In this document: positions 18,500 through 27,007 of the stretch, piece by piece
Layout of the letters: every line of letters begins with the position of its first letter
Position numbering within the stretch: position 1 is the first letter of the stretch
Source of the DNA: Virgibacillus proomii
GTDB taxonomy: Bacteria; Bacillota; Bacilli; Bacillales; Amphibacillaceae
Assembly (NCBI RefSeq): GCF_900162615.1
Contig: NZ_FUFN01000010.1
Location: 502,149-566,148 of the forward strand
Direction: 5' to 3'
DNA length: 64,000 bases
Translations under genes and position numbers: made by a program
The notes under the pieces: model-generated
Database searches by the model: none
Told to the model about the DNA's origin: nothing
Seen by the model: only the letters and a program-made list of their open reading frames with translations

Positions 18500-18975
18500 A
18501 ACAATGCACGAGTTTTTTATCCACATGGAGGTGCTGTAACCTCTATCGCTTTAATTGCTTCAATTAGATGTGAAGTTAAAACACCTAACTTCCCAGTTCG
18601 TTCAGACTGGACAGAGAAGCTCCGTTAGCAATACATCGTGATTTTTCAAGGATAAGAAAAAACTTCGACAGGTTGTGAACTTAGCCTTTGATCTCTGCTT
18701 CAAAGAAGAGCAATCCTTGAATGAAATTGCTCTTTATCCCGCATGTAAGGTGCCGTAATACTACCACATTCAAAATTATGGAGAATAAGGAGAAGTCTCA
18801 GTGGTAGAAAACGACACCTAAAGCCCGATTGGTACAAGGGCCTTTAGGTCATACCCTTGTGGTACTAACATTCCGTGTAAAAAGCGTTCCACGGAATGAA
18901 GTTTCACTTTATCACTTTAGAAGATCTGACGTTTGGGCGTTGTTACCGAGCGCTTCCAGCTTTTGTTCTTTTTAA
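18500..18975 (+). repeat. Dispersed composite hairpin repeats, copies R4a and R4b
   Basis: Two copies in tandem fill most of the 800-base gap upstream of yueI. R4a has GGAGGTGCTGTAACCTC...AAACACCTAAC and TTCCCAGTTCGTTCAG, then the TTTTTCAAGGATA module. R4b has TTTATCCCGCATGTAAGGTG, the arms CCGTAATACTACCAC / GTGGTAGAAAACG, and CCTAAAGCCCGATTGGT. It continues with AGGTCATACCCTTG, the inverted repeat TTCCGTG / CACGGAA, GAAGTTTCACTTTATC and the right end GCTTCCAGCTTTTGTTC. Confidence 0.65.
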
Positions 18976-18999
18976 ACACGTATCACAATCATAACGTTT

Positions 19000-19167
19000 T
19001 TATTGTTTTCGTTTTGTACGTTTATCTGCCTGTTGGCTGCGTTTTAATGCTTCTAAATCGTCATGATCAGCAGCTTCCATTGCAAATTCAACGTCTTTAC
19101 CATCTGTTTTATTTGGTGTTTGGGAAAGGAAGTTATTCTTTTTCTTTCGATGCTCATCGCGTCCCAT
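19000..19167 (-). CDS. yfhD: YfhD family protein
   Basis: A small hydrophilic protein of 55 residues (MGRDEHRKKKNNFLSQTPNK ... DVEFAMEAADHDDLEALKRS) that matches the YfhD family of Bacillaceae, whose function is unknown. The frame is open for 15 more codons upstream, but an excellent ribosome site (AAGGAGGTGAT) sits 7 bases before the ATG at 19167. The upstream part of the frame is that site itself. It has no signal or membrane segment. Confidence 0.8.
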   Translation of the reverse strand: MGRDEHRKKKNNFLSQTPNKTDGKDVEFAMEAADHDDLEALKRSQQADKRTKRKQ

Positions 19168-19559
19168 TAGTGAATCACCTCCTTCTAGGAAGTATAAGTT
19201 AGTATGCTTCAAATTGGGTATGATTATTTATAAGAAGTTGTTCAAAAATCATTCACGCATCGAAATTCATGCTTGGCTTGGCATACGTATTTCTAACTGT
19301 ATACCCTACACTATTCAAAACGATACTCCTTCGAATTTGTGTAACTTTTTTAAATGTACATTATAAAAATGGGATTTATTTAAAAGAAAATACAGGTTAG
19401 GAGGGAGAGAGTGAAGAAAATACAGCGAGGATTTATATTTGTACTATAAACAAGCATTAGAAGCTATTTTCCCTATGTTTACATAACGTAATCATAAAAC
19501 TTGCTATCGTATATTACTTTAAGGAATAGGTTTGTACATTGTATAATAAGATATTATAC

Positions 19560-19680
19560 TCCATTATTTTCATGAATAGGCTGGTTCAAAAGTTAGATAA
19601 AAAACCATATGGATTTCTTTACCTGACCAAAGGATCTTCAGTTTGTCCGTCGCTACCCGAGCGCTTCTAGCTTGTTGTTA
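19560..19680 (+). repeat. Partial dispersed repeat, right end only (R5)
   Basis: Only the distal module is recognisable: GATCTTCAGTTTG, then CGTCGCTACCCGAGCGCTTC and TAGCTTGTTGTT. These match the right ends at about 18.96 and 33.5 kb. The rest of the 19168-19773 gap shows no gene. Confidence 0.5.
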
Positions 19681-19773
19681 AAGCCAGCATGCATCTAAGC
19701 GCATACACATCAGCACATCAAATGGCTTTAAACCGTTTTTGAACTCTCACACGTAAAGGGGGAAGACAAGATT

Positions 19774-20028
19774 ATGGATAATATAAATGATGAAAAACAG
19801 CAGGGAGAGTATATTGAGGTCTGGGAGGATCTTGTACATATTAAAGACTTAGTTTTATCTATCGTTATTTGTACGGTTATAACGATGGGGGCATATTTTA
19901 TCGCTCCAAATGAACCGCCAAAACCACTAGTTTTTGGTTTAATCGGTGCTGTTATTGGATTTATTATCAGCAGCATCATTATTAAGCCGAAACGAAGATT
20001 TCGTTATGTTGATGATAAGGGGGAATAA
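19774..20028 (+). CDS. Small membrane protein paired with a TctA-like permease
   Basis: A protein of 84 residues with an acidic N-terminus and two hydrophobic segments (about 29-47 and 53-72), ending in a basic tail. GGGGGAAG precedes the ATG. It lies 3 bases upstream of the large permease and is surely co-transcribed. By position and topology it may be the small membrane partner that TctB plays in tripartite tricarboxylate transporters, but it is shorter than typical TctB and I see no sequence proof. Confidence 0.55.
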   Translation: MDNINDEKQQGEYIEVWEDLVHIKDLVLSIVICTVITMGAYFIAPNEPPKPLVFGLIGAVIGFIISSIIIKPKRRFRYVDDKGE

Positions 20029-20031
20029 CCA

Positions 20032-21384
20032 ATGGATGTTGGTTTGATTTTCGAAATGATTATAGCTTCTGTTGCTGCTGCTGTTCTTTATACAATTATA
20101 GGCATTGCACCGGGGACGGATGAAACAGCTGTGTTAGCACCAGTAACCCTTGTATTAGTATTATCAGGGTTTGAACCGATTGTTATATTAGCATTTTTTA
20201 TTTCGGCGATTGTTGCTAAAAAGCTTACGGACTCTATTCCTGTTGCGATAGCAGGGATTCCAGGGGGAGTCATGTCTGCGCCAATGGTCGAGCATGCTAT
20301 GGTTCTAAAAAAGCACGGTATGCCAGAGGTGAGCATTCGGAAAATGGCATCTGGTTCTGTAGTTGGTACGATAATTGCTGTCCCAATGAGTTTATTATTG
20401 GCACATATCATCGCCCCTTTATCAGATGAAATAACAAAATATGCAAGTCAAATCTTTTTAGGTGGAGCGATTTTTCTAGCATTGATGACGAAAAATCGTT
20501 GGGTTGCTCTCTTGTCTATCTTACCGTTTGCTTTTTTAATTCAAGGATTACGGATATTTTACTGGGAGACAGGAATTGTTCCTGAGGATAAAACGGTATT
20601 CACTTCTTTCTTTTTAGGAATTACGATTGGACCGGTTATCTTAAAGTTAGTCGAGTTGCTTAATAGTAAAGTAAGACGTCAATTGCCTCGATACGGCGAA
20701 AAAGAAATTATGATGAGAAAAGCTCCAAAAATGAAAGGATTTCCAAATCCATTTAAGATTTTAGATCGTAAAGAAATTGGTACGACATCGCTATCTTCCT
20801 TTTTAGGTGTGCTCACTTTCTTCATGAGCCCGGTAGGAATGACGATTTTCCTTGGTGAGACATTAACGAGCCGCATAAAGGATCCAATTAAAAAATCTGC
20901 TCGTGCAGTGTCTAGTATGGATGGATTAACTAACGCAGCTTATATTTCGGGTACGCTCATTCCGTTAATTGCTATTGGTCTGCCATTATCGCCAACTGCA
21001 ATTGGGCCAGCTGGTGCATTATTTAACGCCCCACCTGTTTTTACTGAGAATAATAATTTACACCATATACTGTCGATACCAGACTTTATTATTGCAACGG
21101 TCATTGGTTCAATAGTAGCGATTAGTATTACCTTTTACATAACGATAAAATATGCACAGCAAATTTGTGCGTTTGTTTTTCGCTTTATTCCACACGAAGC
21201 TATGCTTGGCGTGTTCTTTGGTCTTGTGATGATGTTAGCTTATATGGACGCTGGAATTGTTAATATTGCCGGCGTCATTTTGGTAGCTGTTGTAGCAGGA
21301 TTTCTGCATCGTAAGGGAGTCAATTACGGTGTGCAATTTATGACCTTGTATGCTGCACCATGGCTTGTATCGTTATTTTTATAA
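20032..21384 (+). CDS. TctA-like (tripartite tricarboxylate transporter) permease
   Basis: A polytopic membrane protein of 450 residues with roughly 11-12 hydrophobic helices. Conserved glycine/proline loops resemble the TctA family: IIGIAPGTDETAVLAPVTLV near the N-terminus, VAIAGIPGGVMSAPMVEHA, and IGLPLSPTAIGPAGALF in the second half, consistent with the internal duplication of TctA. No periplasmic-type binding protein (TctC) is adjacent. The substrate is unknown; a carboxylate is the family expectation. Confidence 0.6.
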   Translation: MDVGLIFEMIIASVAAAVLYTIIGIAPGTDETAVLAPVTLVLVLSGFEPIVILAFFISAIVAKKLTDSIPVAIAGIPGGVMSAPMVEHAMVLKKHGMPEVSIRKMASGSVVGTIIAVPMSLLLAHIIAPLSDEITKYASQIFLGGAIFLALMTKNRWVALLSILPFAFLIQGLRIFYWETGIVPEDKTVFTSFFLGITIGPVILKLVELLNSKVRRQLPRYGEKEIMMRKAPKMKGFPNPFKILDRKEIGTTSLSSFLGVLTFFMSPVGMTIFLGETLTSRIKDPIKKSARAVSSMDGLTNAAYISGTLIPLIAIGLPLSPTAIGPAGALFNAPPVFTENNNLHHILSIPDFIIATVIGSIVAISITFYITIKYAQQICAFVFRFIPHEAMLGVFFGLVMMLAYMDAGIVNIAGVILVAVVAGFLHRKGVNYGVQFMTLYAAPWLVSLFL

Positions 21385-22339
21385 CTATCTACTACCTTTT
21401 AGAAAATAGAAACGCATATAAATTGCTCTCTGCCAGTAAACAGTGGGAATAATAAAAAATAATTAAGCGGCTTAAGCTCTATATTTCATAGGGTGAGGCC
21501 GTTTAGTTGTTATTAAAAATAAATATATTTATTTTTAATATTAAAACCAGAGGTATTGGCGCAGAGGCTAACTGGGTGTTCCTAGGTAGTTACAATCTAA
21601 TTAAAAAGTTTAGGCATTTATTAACAATTATCTTATATTTATTTTAGACTTTCCTGTATATTTTTTGCGAATCTATACTATATAAGATATTTATCATGGG
21701 TTCTTCAATCGATTTGGGATCGACTGCCTACTTGTTTCTGTTAGCACTTTTTGTAATTTTTCAACTTCTTGCTATTTAGTGTTGATCCATTAACGAAAAG
21801 GTAGGATCATAGTCGATTTAGCAGATTTGGCACGATCTGCGGGAGTGATACGCAAACAGGACCAAAAAGGATATAGTCTTCCATTTTAATGCTATCTTGG
21901 CAGCGACTCCGTTAAACTATCTTCTGTCCGATACCTAATAGCGGATGGGGACTTTTCTTACAGTTGATTATAATAACATTTTTTTGAAATATTATATTTA
22001 AGGAAATGTACAAATAAATATGACATACACTTTGTTTTTCATAAAAGTAGTTCCATATTTTAGGGGCTTTTAGTATAATAAAAATAAAATGTAGGTAAAT
22101 TATACTAATTTAGTAAGAATCTAAAAACAACATAGATAAATAAGTTCAGTACAGTAGAGAGATTAAATGTTGAAATTGAATTCAGAATCATTATTGGGTA
22201 GCCGTGGCTATTAGTATTTGGTTAATTGTTTTATAGACTTTTGAGTTCTGTTTCTTGGAGATTGATTTAATCATCTCCTTATGGAATTTTTTTATCGGTT
22301 TTTTTATAGCATATACGCAATAAGAAAAAAAGTAAAAAG
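21385..22339. other. Long AT-rich intergenic region without a supported gene
   Basis: A possible weak terminator for the permease lies at about 21460-21505 (AATTAAGCGGC / GCCGTTTAGTT). Around 21660-21770 the minus strand keeps a short open stretch reading EVEKLQKVLTETSRQSIPNR LKNP-stop, perhaps a gene relic, with a stop just upstream. I see no start or ribosome site for it. The rest is AT-rich with no repeat copy that I recognise. Confidence 0.4.
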
Positions 22340-22435
22340 GTGAAAAAGCTTGAAATAGGGGGGAAACTGTGGTTGGTGATGGAATACAAAGCCTGTTCGA
22401 ATGCGTCGATGCTTACAATTAAGGAAGGGTTATAA
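22340..22435 (+). CDS. Candidate 31-residue peptide ORF directly upstream of the HTH-TPR regulator
   Basis: GTG at 22340 opens a frame of 31 codons (begins MKKLEIGGKLWLVMEYKACS, ends LTIKEGL) whose TAA is immediately followed by the ATG of the regulator. It has a lysine-containing N-terminus and a short hydrophobic run, but no strong ribosome site. A peptide linked to an RRNPP-type receptor is the attraction. Known partners in Bacillus (NprX, PapR) lie downstream instead, and no such ORF is visible there. Chance is quite possible. Confidence 0.2.
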   Translation: MKKLEIGGKLWLVMEYKACSNASMLTIKEGL

Positions 22436-23734
22436 ATGATACAACACATTGGGAATACAATAAAATATTATAGGCTAAAATTAAACATGACTCAATCTGA
22501 ATTAGCCAAAGGTATTATTTCTGTATCCTACCTATCGAAAATAGAAAATGGTTATGTGGAACCTTCACGTGAAATCGTTGAACTTTTATGCAAAAAGTTA
22601 AATATAATTTGGTCCGACAAAGAGGACAAACAGATATTTGAATGGTGTAATAAGTGGTTTAAGGCATTGTTTCATAAAAATATTCAAGAGACTTGTACAC
22701 ATTTTAAACAAATTGAAGATAATATGAGTCTAATAGCAAATAATGGATTACTAAATCTTATCGAAATACATAAACTTAGATATCTCTTATTAAAAGACAA
22801 GAATAAAGCAAAGGAACAATATAATAAATTAAAGGAAATTTTGAATCTCTTTAATGAGAGAGAAATGTATTATTGGTTAAAATTTTCAGGTTATTACTAT
22901 TTAACTAACTTTTTTTATCTCAAATCTCTAAATAACTTTCTAGCAGCTGAAAATTATCTTGAGCATAGCTTTTATATGGAGTTTGAAGAAAAATATCATT
23001 TACACTATATGATTGGATTGTCGGCAAGTTTTGCAAAAAAAAGCCATCTAGCCTTTGAATATACCCGTAAAGCATTAGATCATTACCAAAAAGATTATAA
23101 ATTAAAAGAAGCAGCAAAATGCCATATTTTGTTAGGCTATACATTTTTGCAAATGAATGGGTTTAAACAAGCCCTTAAAAATTATCAAACCGCTAAGAAA
23201 ATTGCTAACCATATAAATAATAAAAAGTTGCTTATGAAATCGGTTCAGCGTATTGGAGATTTATATTCTAAATTAAATAAACCACAAGAAGCTTTAGAAT
23301 ATTATCTTAAAAGCTATGAATTACAAGCTAGTAGTAATACAAAAACACTAGTTCCAATTTTGAGTCTAATAAAAGAGCATTATAAAAAACATGATATAGC
23401 AAAAGCAAAGAAATGGTTAGAAAAAGGAATAGAATTGTTAGCAGAAGCTCAGGTTGAAACCATTTATCTATATGAATTAAAAGTATACGAGCAATTAATT
23501 AAAGGGATTAAACTTTCATTTGATAAGTTAATACTTCATGAGATTATTCCATTTTTAGATGAAAGGAAACTTTACGATAAAAAAATAATTATGTTACAAC
23601 TTTTGGCTGACTATTATTTTGATAATAGGAAGTACAAATTAGCTGCAAGTTATTATAATTATGCACTGCAAATAAAAAATAAATTAGAAATGGATAGAGA
23701 TAATATTTATGAAATAGTTTCTCATATGGAATGA
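22436..23734 (+). CDS. HTH-TPR transcriptional regulator (RRNPP-like, NprR/PlcR type)
   Basis: A protein of 432 residues. Residues about 6-60 form an XRE-type helix-turn-helix (NTIKYYRLKLNMTQSELAKG, then SVSYLSKIENGYVEPSREIV). The rest is a run of TPR-like helical hairpins, for example AAKCHILLGYTFLQMNGFKQ, then LKNYQTAKKIA and KPQEALEYYLKSYEL. Size and layout match peptide-sensing regulators such as NprR. AAGGAAGGG lies upstream of the ATG. Codon use is very AT-rich compared with nearby housekeeping genes. The surroundings are gene relics, suggesting an accessory locus. The target and signal peptide are unknown. Confidence 0.75.
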   Translation: MIQHIGNTIKYYRLKLNMTQSELAKGIISVSYLSKIENGYVEPSREIVELLCKKLNIIWSDKEDKQIFEWCNKWFKALFHKNIQETCTHFKQIEDNMSLIANNGLLNLIEIHKLRYLLLKDKNKAKEQYNKLKEILNLFNEREMYYWLKFSGYYYLTNFFYLKSLNNFLAAENYLEHSFYMEFEEKYHLHYMIGLSASFAKKSHLAFEYTRKALDHYQKDYKLKEAAKCHILLGYTFLQMNGFKQALKNYQTAKKIANHINNKKLLMKSVQRIGDLYSKLNKPQEALEYYLKSYELQASSNTKTLVPILSLIKEHYKKHDIAKAKKWLEKGIELLAEAQVETIYLYELKVYEQLIKGIKLSFDKLILHEIIPFLDERKLYDKKIIMLQLLADYYFDNRKYKLAASYYNYALQIKNKLEMDRDNIYEIVSHME

Positions 23735-23879
23735 TGCGTCTGAAAAAAGAATGAATTCTAATGCTAATATCAAGATACACAATAATTTTGAAATAAATTG
23801 AGATTAATTAGAAGTAATACCATTTTGTTTCAACTGGTTTTTGGAAACATTTTACTATCCGTATAGAGAGTTATAAAAA

Positions 23880-24150
23880 TATTTAAAAGGATTACAGTTT
23901 CCTTCAGCAGGTTAGCAATAATGGTAAATATCCATTTGATCTGACAGCAATGGAAGATGAAAAAACTGTTTTTCCGCAGTAGGCTATGGATGAGCTAAAA
24001 AAAGAAGCAGGCGGAGAAACGTTTTAATATCATACAGATGTTGAAAATAAAATCCATACAGATAGAAAGATAGTTAACAAGAAATTAAAAATGCATCAAA
24101 TAAGTTCAATCCGAAGTTGGTTTACGAGCTGTATTTTTGCCCGAAGGAAT
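23880..24150 (+). pseudogene. Decayed coding remnant of unknown family
   Basis: Reading one frame through in-frame stops gives a protein-like stretch: NGKYPFDLTAMEDEKTVFPQ, stop, AMDELKKEAGGETF, stop, YHTDVENKIHTDRKIVNKKL, then after a probable frame change NPKLVYELYFCPKE and a stop. A terminator follows at once. I do not recognise the family. The pattern of stops in an otherwise protein-like text indicates a dead gene. Confidence 0.4.
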
Positions 24151-24155
24151 AAGCA

Positions 24156-24198
24156 GAGCTGTCCCAAATAGATAATAACTTGGGACAGTCTCTTTTTA
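24156..24198 (+). terminator. Intrinsic terminator after the decayed gene
   Basis: The stem CTGTCCCAA / TTGGGACAG with a 13-base loop is followed by TCTCTTTTT. A surviving terminator at the end of the relic supports that it was once a transcribed gene. Confidence 0.75.
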
Positions 24199-24446
24199 AA
24201 TTGCAATATTTAAACGTGGTAAGAAATCCATCCTAAGAAGAATCATTTTGTGGAATCTTACTTATTTTTACAAGAATATCTGGACAATTCACTCCTTTTG
24301 GTATAAAAGAGCAAACTTTTAAGCTTATACAGAGTCCAAGAGAGAATTCTGATCGGCGTTGTTTCAAATTTTTAGGTGGTTTTGGGATTCATTCCAAACA
24401 AGATAAACTAAACTGTATAGTTTATTTAGTAGTTCTCCACAAATTA

Positions 24447-24870
24447 TTAACAGACAACATTCGTTTGAATTTCAATCCGATAATTAGCAAAATCAGCTAC
24501 AATTTCATCATGAGTAGCAATAAAAATAGTCTTACCTGCTTCATTGAATTGTTGTAAATGTTGTAACACAAGATCTCTATTGTCGGAATCCAATGCACTC
24601 ATAGGCTCATCCGCTAAGATGATGAAGCAGGGTTTTAACATTAATCTGGCTAAGGCTACTCTTTTTTGTCACCACTTCGTTGAGACACTTTAAAGTTTTT
24701 CAACTAGACCAACTTTGGATAATACTTCTTTTTTTAATTCTCGTTTGTTCTTTTCTGGAGTATTAAACTTTAAAGCGATTTCCAAGTTTTTATCTACACT
24801 TTCTCGATCAATTAAAGCATAGTTTTGGAATAAAAACCCAACTTTATATATCGTACTATTAAAGTTCCAG
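24447..24870 (-). pseudogene. Truncated, frameshifted ABC transporter ATPase (bacteriocin-export type)
   Basis: Two adjoining open fragments on the minus strand. The upstream one reads KVGFLFQNYALIDRESVDKN (Q-loop region), and the downstream one has ILADEPMSALDSDNRDLVLQ (Walker B and D-loop) and IFIATHDEIVADFANYRIEI (H-loop). Between them the signature region is frameshifted, although SQRSGDKK-like text remains. The Walker A half is absent: the fragment begins exactly where exoA ends. The FLFQNYALID wording is typical of ATPases annotated as putative bacteriocin exporters. Confidence 0.7.
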
Positions 24871-25608
24871 CCAAATTGGACAATGGTCACTGCCTAATGC
24901 GTGTGAGTCAATCCCAACATCCAATAAGTGTTCTTTTAACCGGTTGGAAACAAGAAAATAGTCAATCCGCCAACCGATATTTCGTTCGCGTACTGTTTTC
25001 ATATATGACCACCATGTGTACATTCCTTCCGTATCAGGGTAGAAATAGCGTAGCGTATCTATAAATCCATTGTCTAACAATCTAGTCATTTTCTCTCGTT
25101 CTTCTATTGTAAATCCGGAATTACCATAGTTGGATTTATAGTTACGAATATCTATTTCCTGATGGGCAACATTTAAATCCCCACAGTAAATGATTGGCTT
25201 CTGTTCATCCAGCGCCATTAAATACGCATATAATTCATTTTCCCATTGTAATCGGTAATCAAGGCGCGAAAGGTCTCGCTTTGCATTGGGAGTATAAACA
25301 TTAACAAGATAAAAGTCCTCATACTCTAATGTAATAATTCGCCCTTCTTCTTCCATATCTGATTCTCCAATACCATAGGAGACAGCTAATGGCTTATGCT
25401 TCGTGAAAACAGCTGTACCAGCATAACCTTTTTTCACTGCATAATTCCAATATTGGTAATAGCCTTCTAGTTCTAAGTCGAGTTGTCCTAGCTGTAATTT
25501 TATTTCCTGAATGCAAAAAATATCAGCGTTTACCTCGTGGAAATAATCAAGAAATCCCTTACGAATACAAGCGCGAAGGCCATTTACATTCCAAGATACG
25601 AGTTTCAT
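24859..25608 (-). CDS. exoA: Exodeoxyribonuclease III / AP endonuclease ExoA
   Basis: Base-excision repair enzyme of 249 residues that cuts abasic sites. Exonuclease III family landmarks are all present: KLVSWNVNGLRACIRKGF, FCIQEIKLQ (catalytic Glu), the IIYCGDLNVAHQEIDI block (Asp/Asn), RNIGWRIDYFLVS and LGSDHCPIWLEL (final Asp-His). Length is normal. Its last codons overlap the start of the ABC ATPase relic, so an insertion or deletion joined foreign sequence right at its 3' end without shortening the enzyme. Confidence 0.93.
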   Translation of the reverse strand: MKLVSWNVNGLRACIRKGFLDYFHEVNADIFCIQEIKLQLGQLDLELEGYYQYWNYAVKKGYAGTAVFTKHKPLAVSYGIGESDMEEEGRIITLEYEDFYLVNVYTPNAKRDLSRLDYRLQWENELYAYLMALDEQKPIIYCGDLNVAHQEIDIRNYKSNYGNSGFTIEEREKMTRLLDNGFIDTLRYFYPDTEGMYTWWSYMKTVRERNIGWRIDYFLVSNRLKEHLLDVGIDSHALGSDHCPIWLEL

Positions 25609-25701
25609 CGATTTTATGTTCCCTTCTTATTTACATGCCTACTATTTTACCATATTTCAATAAAGGATTCTGTTTCAAGCTACATAAGTTTTACTAAAGT
25701 G

Positions 25702-25761
25702 TTGACTTCTAAGTGTATGAACTATATAATACACTCATAGGTGTATTAAGTGATTAATACA
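25702..25761 (+). promoter_or_regulatory. Sigma-A promoter and first YtrA-type operator
   Basis: TTGACT (25702-25707), a 17-base spacer and TATAAT (25725-25730) form a near-consensus promoter. Just past the start point lies the inverted repeat GTGTATTAAGTGATTAATAC (25741-25760). It closely resembles the second operator at 25870-25891 and YtrA-type GntR sites. Auto-repression by the GntR protein encoded downstream is inferred. Confidence 0.7.
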
Positions 25762-25836
25762 TCTATTTTTTACACTATAGGAAAATATAAAGTTTTTAGG
25801 TTTATAGTATAAGAAAAACTACAGCTTTCGCTAAAG

Positions 25837-25860
25837 ACTTGGCGATAAGCCAAGTTTTTC
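25837..25860 (+). terminator. Leader terminator between the two operators
   Basis: A perfect 7-bp stem ACTTGGC / GCCAAGT with loop GATAA is followed by TTTTTC. It lies about 100 bases after the promoter at 25702 and before the coding region. Transcripts from that promoter would mostly end here unless it is bypassed. Confidence 0.7.
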
Positions 25861-25869
25861 TAACAATTA

Positions 25870-25891
25870 GTGTACTAAGAGGTTAATACAC
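25870..25891 (+). promoter_or_regulatory. Second YtrA-type operator
   Basis: The inverted repeat GTGTACTAAGAGGTTAATAC followed by AC is 44 bases before the GntR start codon. It differs from the first operator at only a few positions. Confidence 0.65.
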
Positions 25892-25934
25892 AGTGTATAG
25901 ATAAAATGGAACAAAATAGGGGCTGATACTAGCA

Positions 25935-26321
25935 ATGGAGATAAAATTTAACAATCGAGATCCTGTTTATGTTCAAGTCGTCCGTCATTTTAAACAGCAA
26001 ATTGCTACAAATATGCTTGAGCCAGGACAGGAAATGCCGTCACGTCGGGAAATGGCAAGAGAGCTTAAGATTAATCCAAATACTGTACAACGTGCTTATA
26101 AAGAAATGGAGGAACAGGGCTTGATTTATACAGAAGGAAATTTACCAAGTAAAGTAACGAAAAATGAGAAAATGCTGCAATCTGTACGAGAAGAGCTTAT
26201 TTTGGAGGCAGTGGATAAGTTTATTACAGCCATTCATTCGATACAAGTTCCGTTTGATGAAGTTGTGAGCATCCTTCGCAGTAAATACAATCAGGTGACA
26301 GATAGGGAGGGGACACAATGA
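25935..26321 (+). CDS. GntR-family (YtrA subfamily) repressor
   Basis: A regulator of 128 residues with a winged helix of GntR type (VYVQVVRHFKQQIATNMLEP, then SRREMARELKINPNTVQRAY). It has only a short C-terminal tail rather than a ligand domain, which is the YtrA hallmark. First gene of a four-gene operon; its stop overlaps the ATPase start by four bases. Two inverted repeats upstream are probable self-operators. YtrA relatives respond to wall-active compounds, and that is a reasonable but unproven expectation here. Confidence 0.87.
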   Translation: MEIKFNNRDPVYVQVVRHFKQQIATNMLEPGQEMPSRREMARELKINPNTVQRAYKEMEEQGLIYTEGNLPSKVTKNEKMLQSVREELILEAVDKFITAIHSIQVPFDEVVSILRSKYNQVTDREGTQ

Positions 26322-27007
26322 TTGAGGTTAAAAATATTAACAAACACTTTGGACGTAAACAGGTGTTAAAAGATGTCAGTTTTACAGCGAATAAGGGAGA
26401 AATCACTTGTCTAATTGGCATAAATGGGGCGGGAAAAACAACCATTCTAAATATGATTATGGCTTTAACACCGATGAATAAAGGGCAGATTTTAATTGAT
26501 GGAGAAACGTTAAAGAAGGAAACATTTAATAAAATCACCTTTATTCCAGATGCGATAACCGTACTACCGCAAATGACGATAGAGGAATCCATGCAGTTTA
26601 TGAAAGATTATTATGCTACTTGGAATGAGGAACGGGCAAGGGAATTAATAACGTTTTTTAAGCTAAATCCGGAGGAAAAAATTGCTAGCCTTTCAAAAGG
26701 AAATACCGCTAAAGCAAACTTATTGCTTGGATTAGCCCTAGATGTAGATTATGTACTTATGGATGAACCCTTTTCCGGTATTGATATGTTTAGCAGAGAG
26801 CAGATCGCCGATGTGTTTGCGAGTCATTTAGTCGAAAATCGTGGGGTTATTATTACGACTCATGAAATACATGATATTGAGCATTTAATTGATAAAGCAG
26901 TGTTACTGGATAATGGAACTGTTATCAAAGAGTTTCAGACTGAAGAGATTCGTGAGACAGAAGGTAAATCAGTTGTCGACGTGATGAGAGAGGTGTATCA
27001 ATCATGA
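26318..27007 (+). CDS. ABC transporter ATP-binding protein
   Basis: An ATPase subunit of 229 residues. Walker A is GINGAGKTT, the signature region is ASLSKGNTAKANLLLGLALD (degenerate LSKGN in place of LSGGQ, common in YtrB/EcsA-like exporters), Walker B is YVLMDEPFSGID and the H-loop is TTHEIHD. It overlaps both neighbours by four bases (ATGA), so ATPase and permease are made together. It resembles YtrB. Confidence 0.88.
   Translation: MIEVKNINKHFGRKQVLKDVSFTANKGEITCLIGINGAGKTTILNMIMALTPMNKGQILIDGETLKKETFNKITFIPDAITVLPQMTIEESMQFMKDYYATWNEERARELITFFKLNPEEKIASLSKGNTAKANLLLGLALDVDYVLMDEPFSGIDMFSREQIADVFASHLVENRGVIITTHEIHDIEHLIDKAVLLDNGTVIKEFQTEEIRETEGKSVVDVMREVYQS

Noticed and set aside
23735..23800. 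Short frames after the HTH-TPR regulator as a signalling propeptide
   Set aside because: Only very short frames (such as MRLKKE-stop) occur, without a signal-like hydrophobic region.
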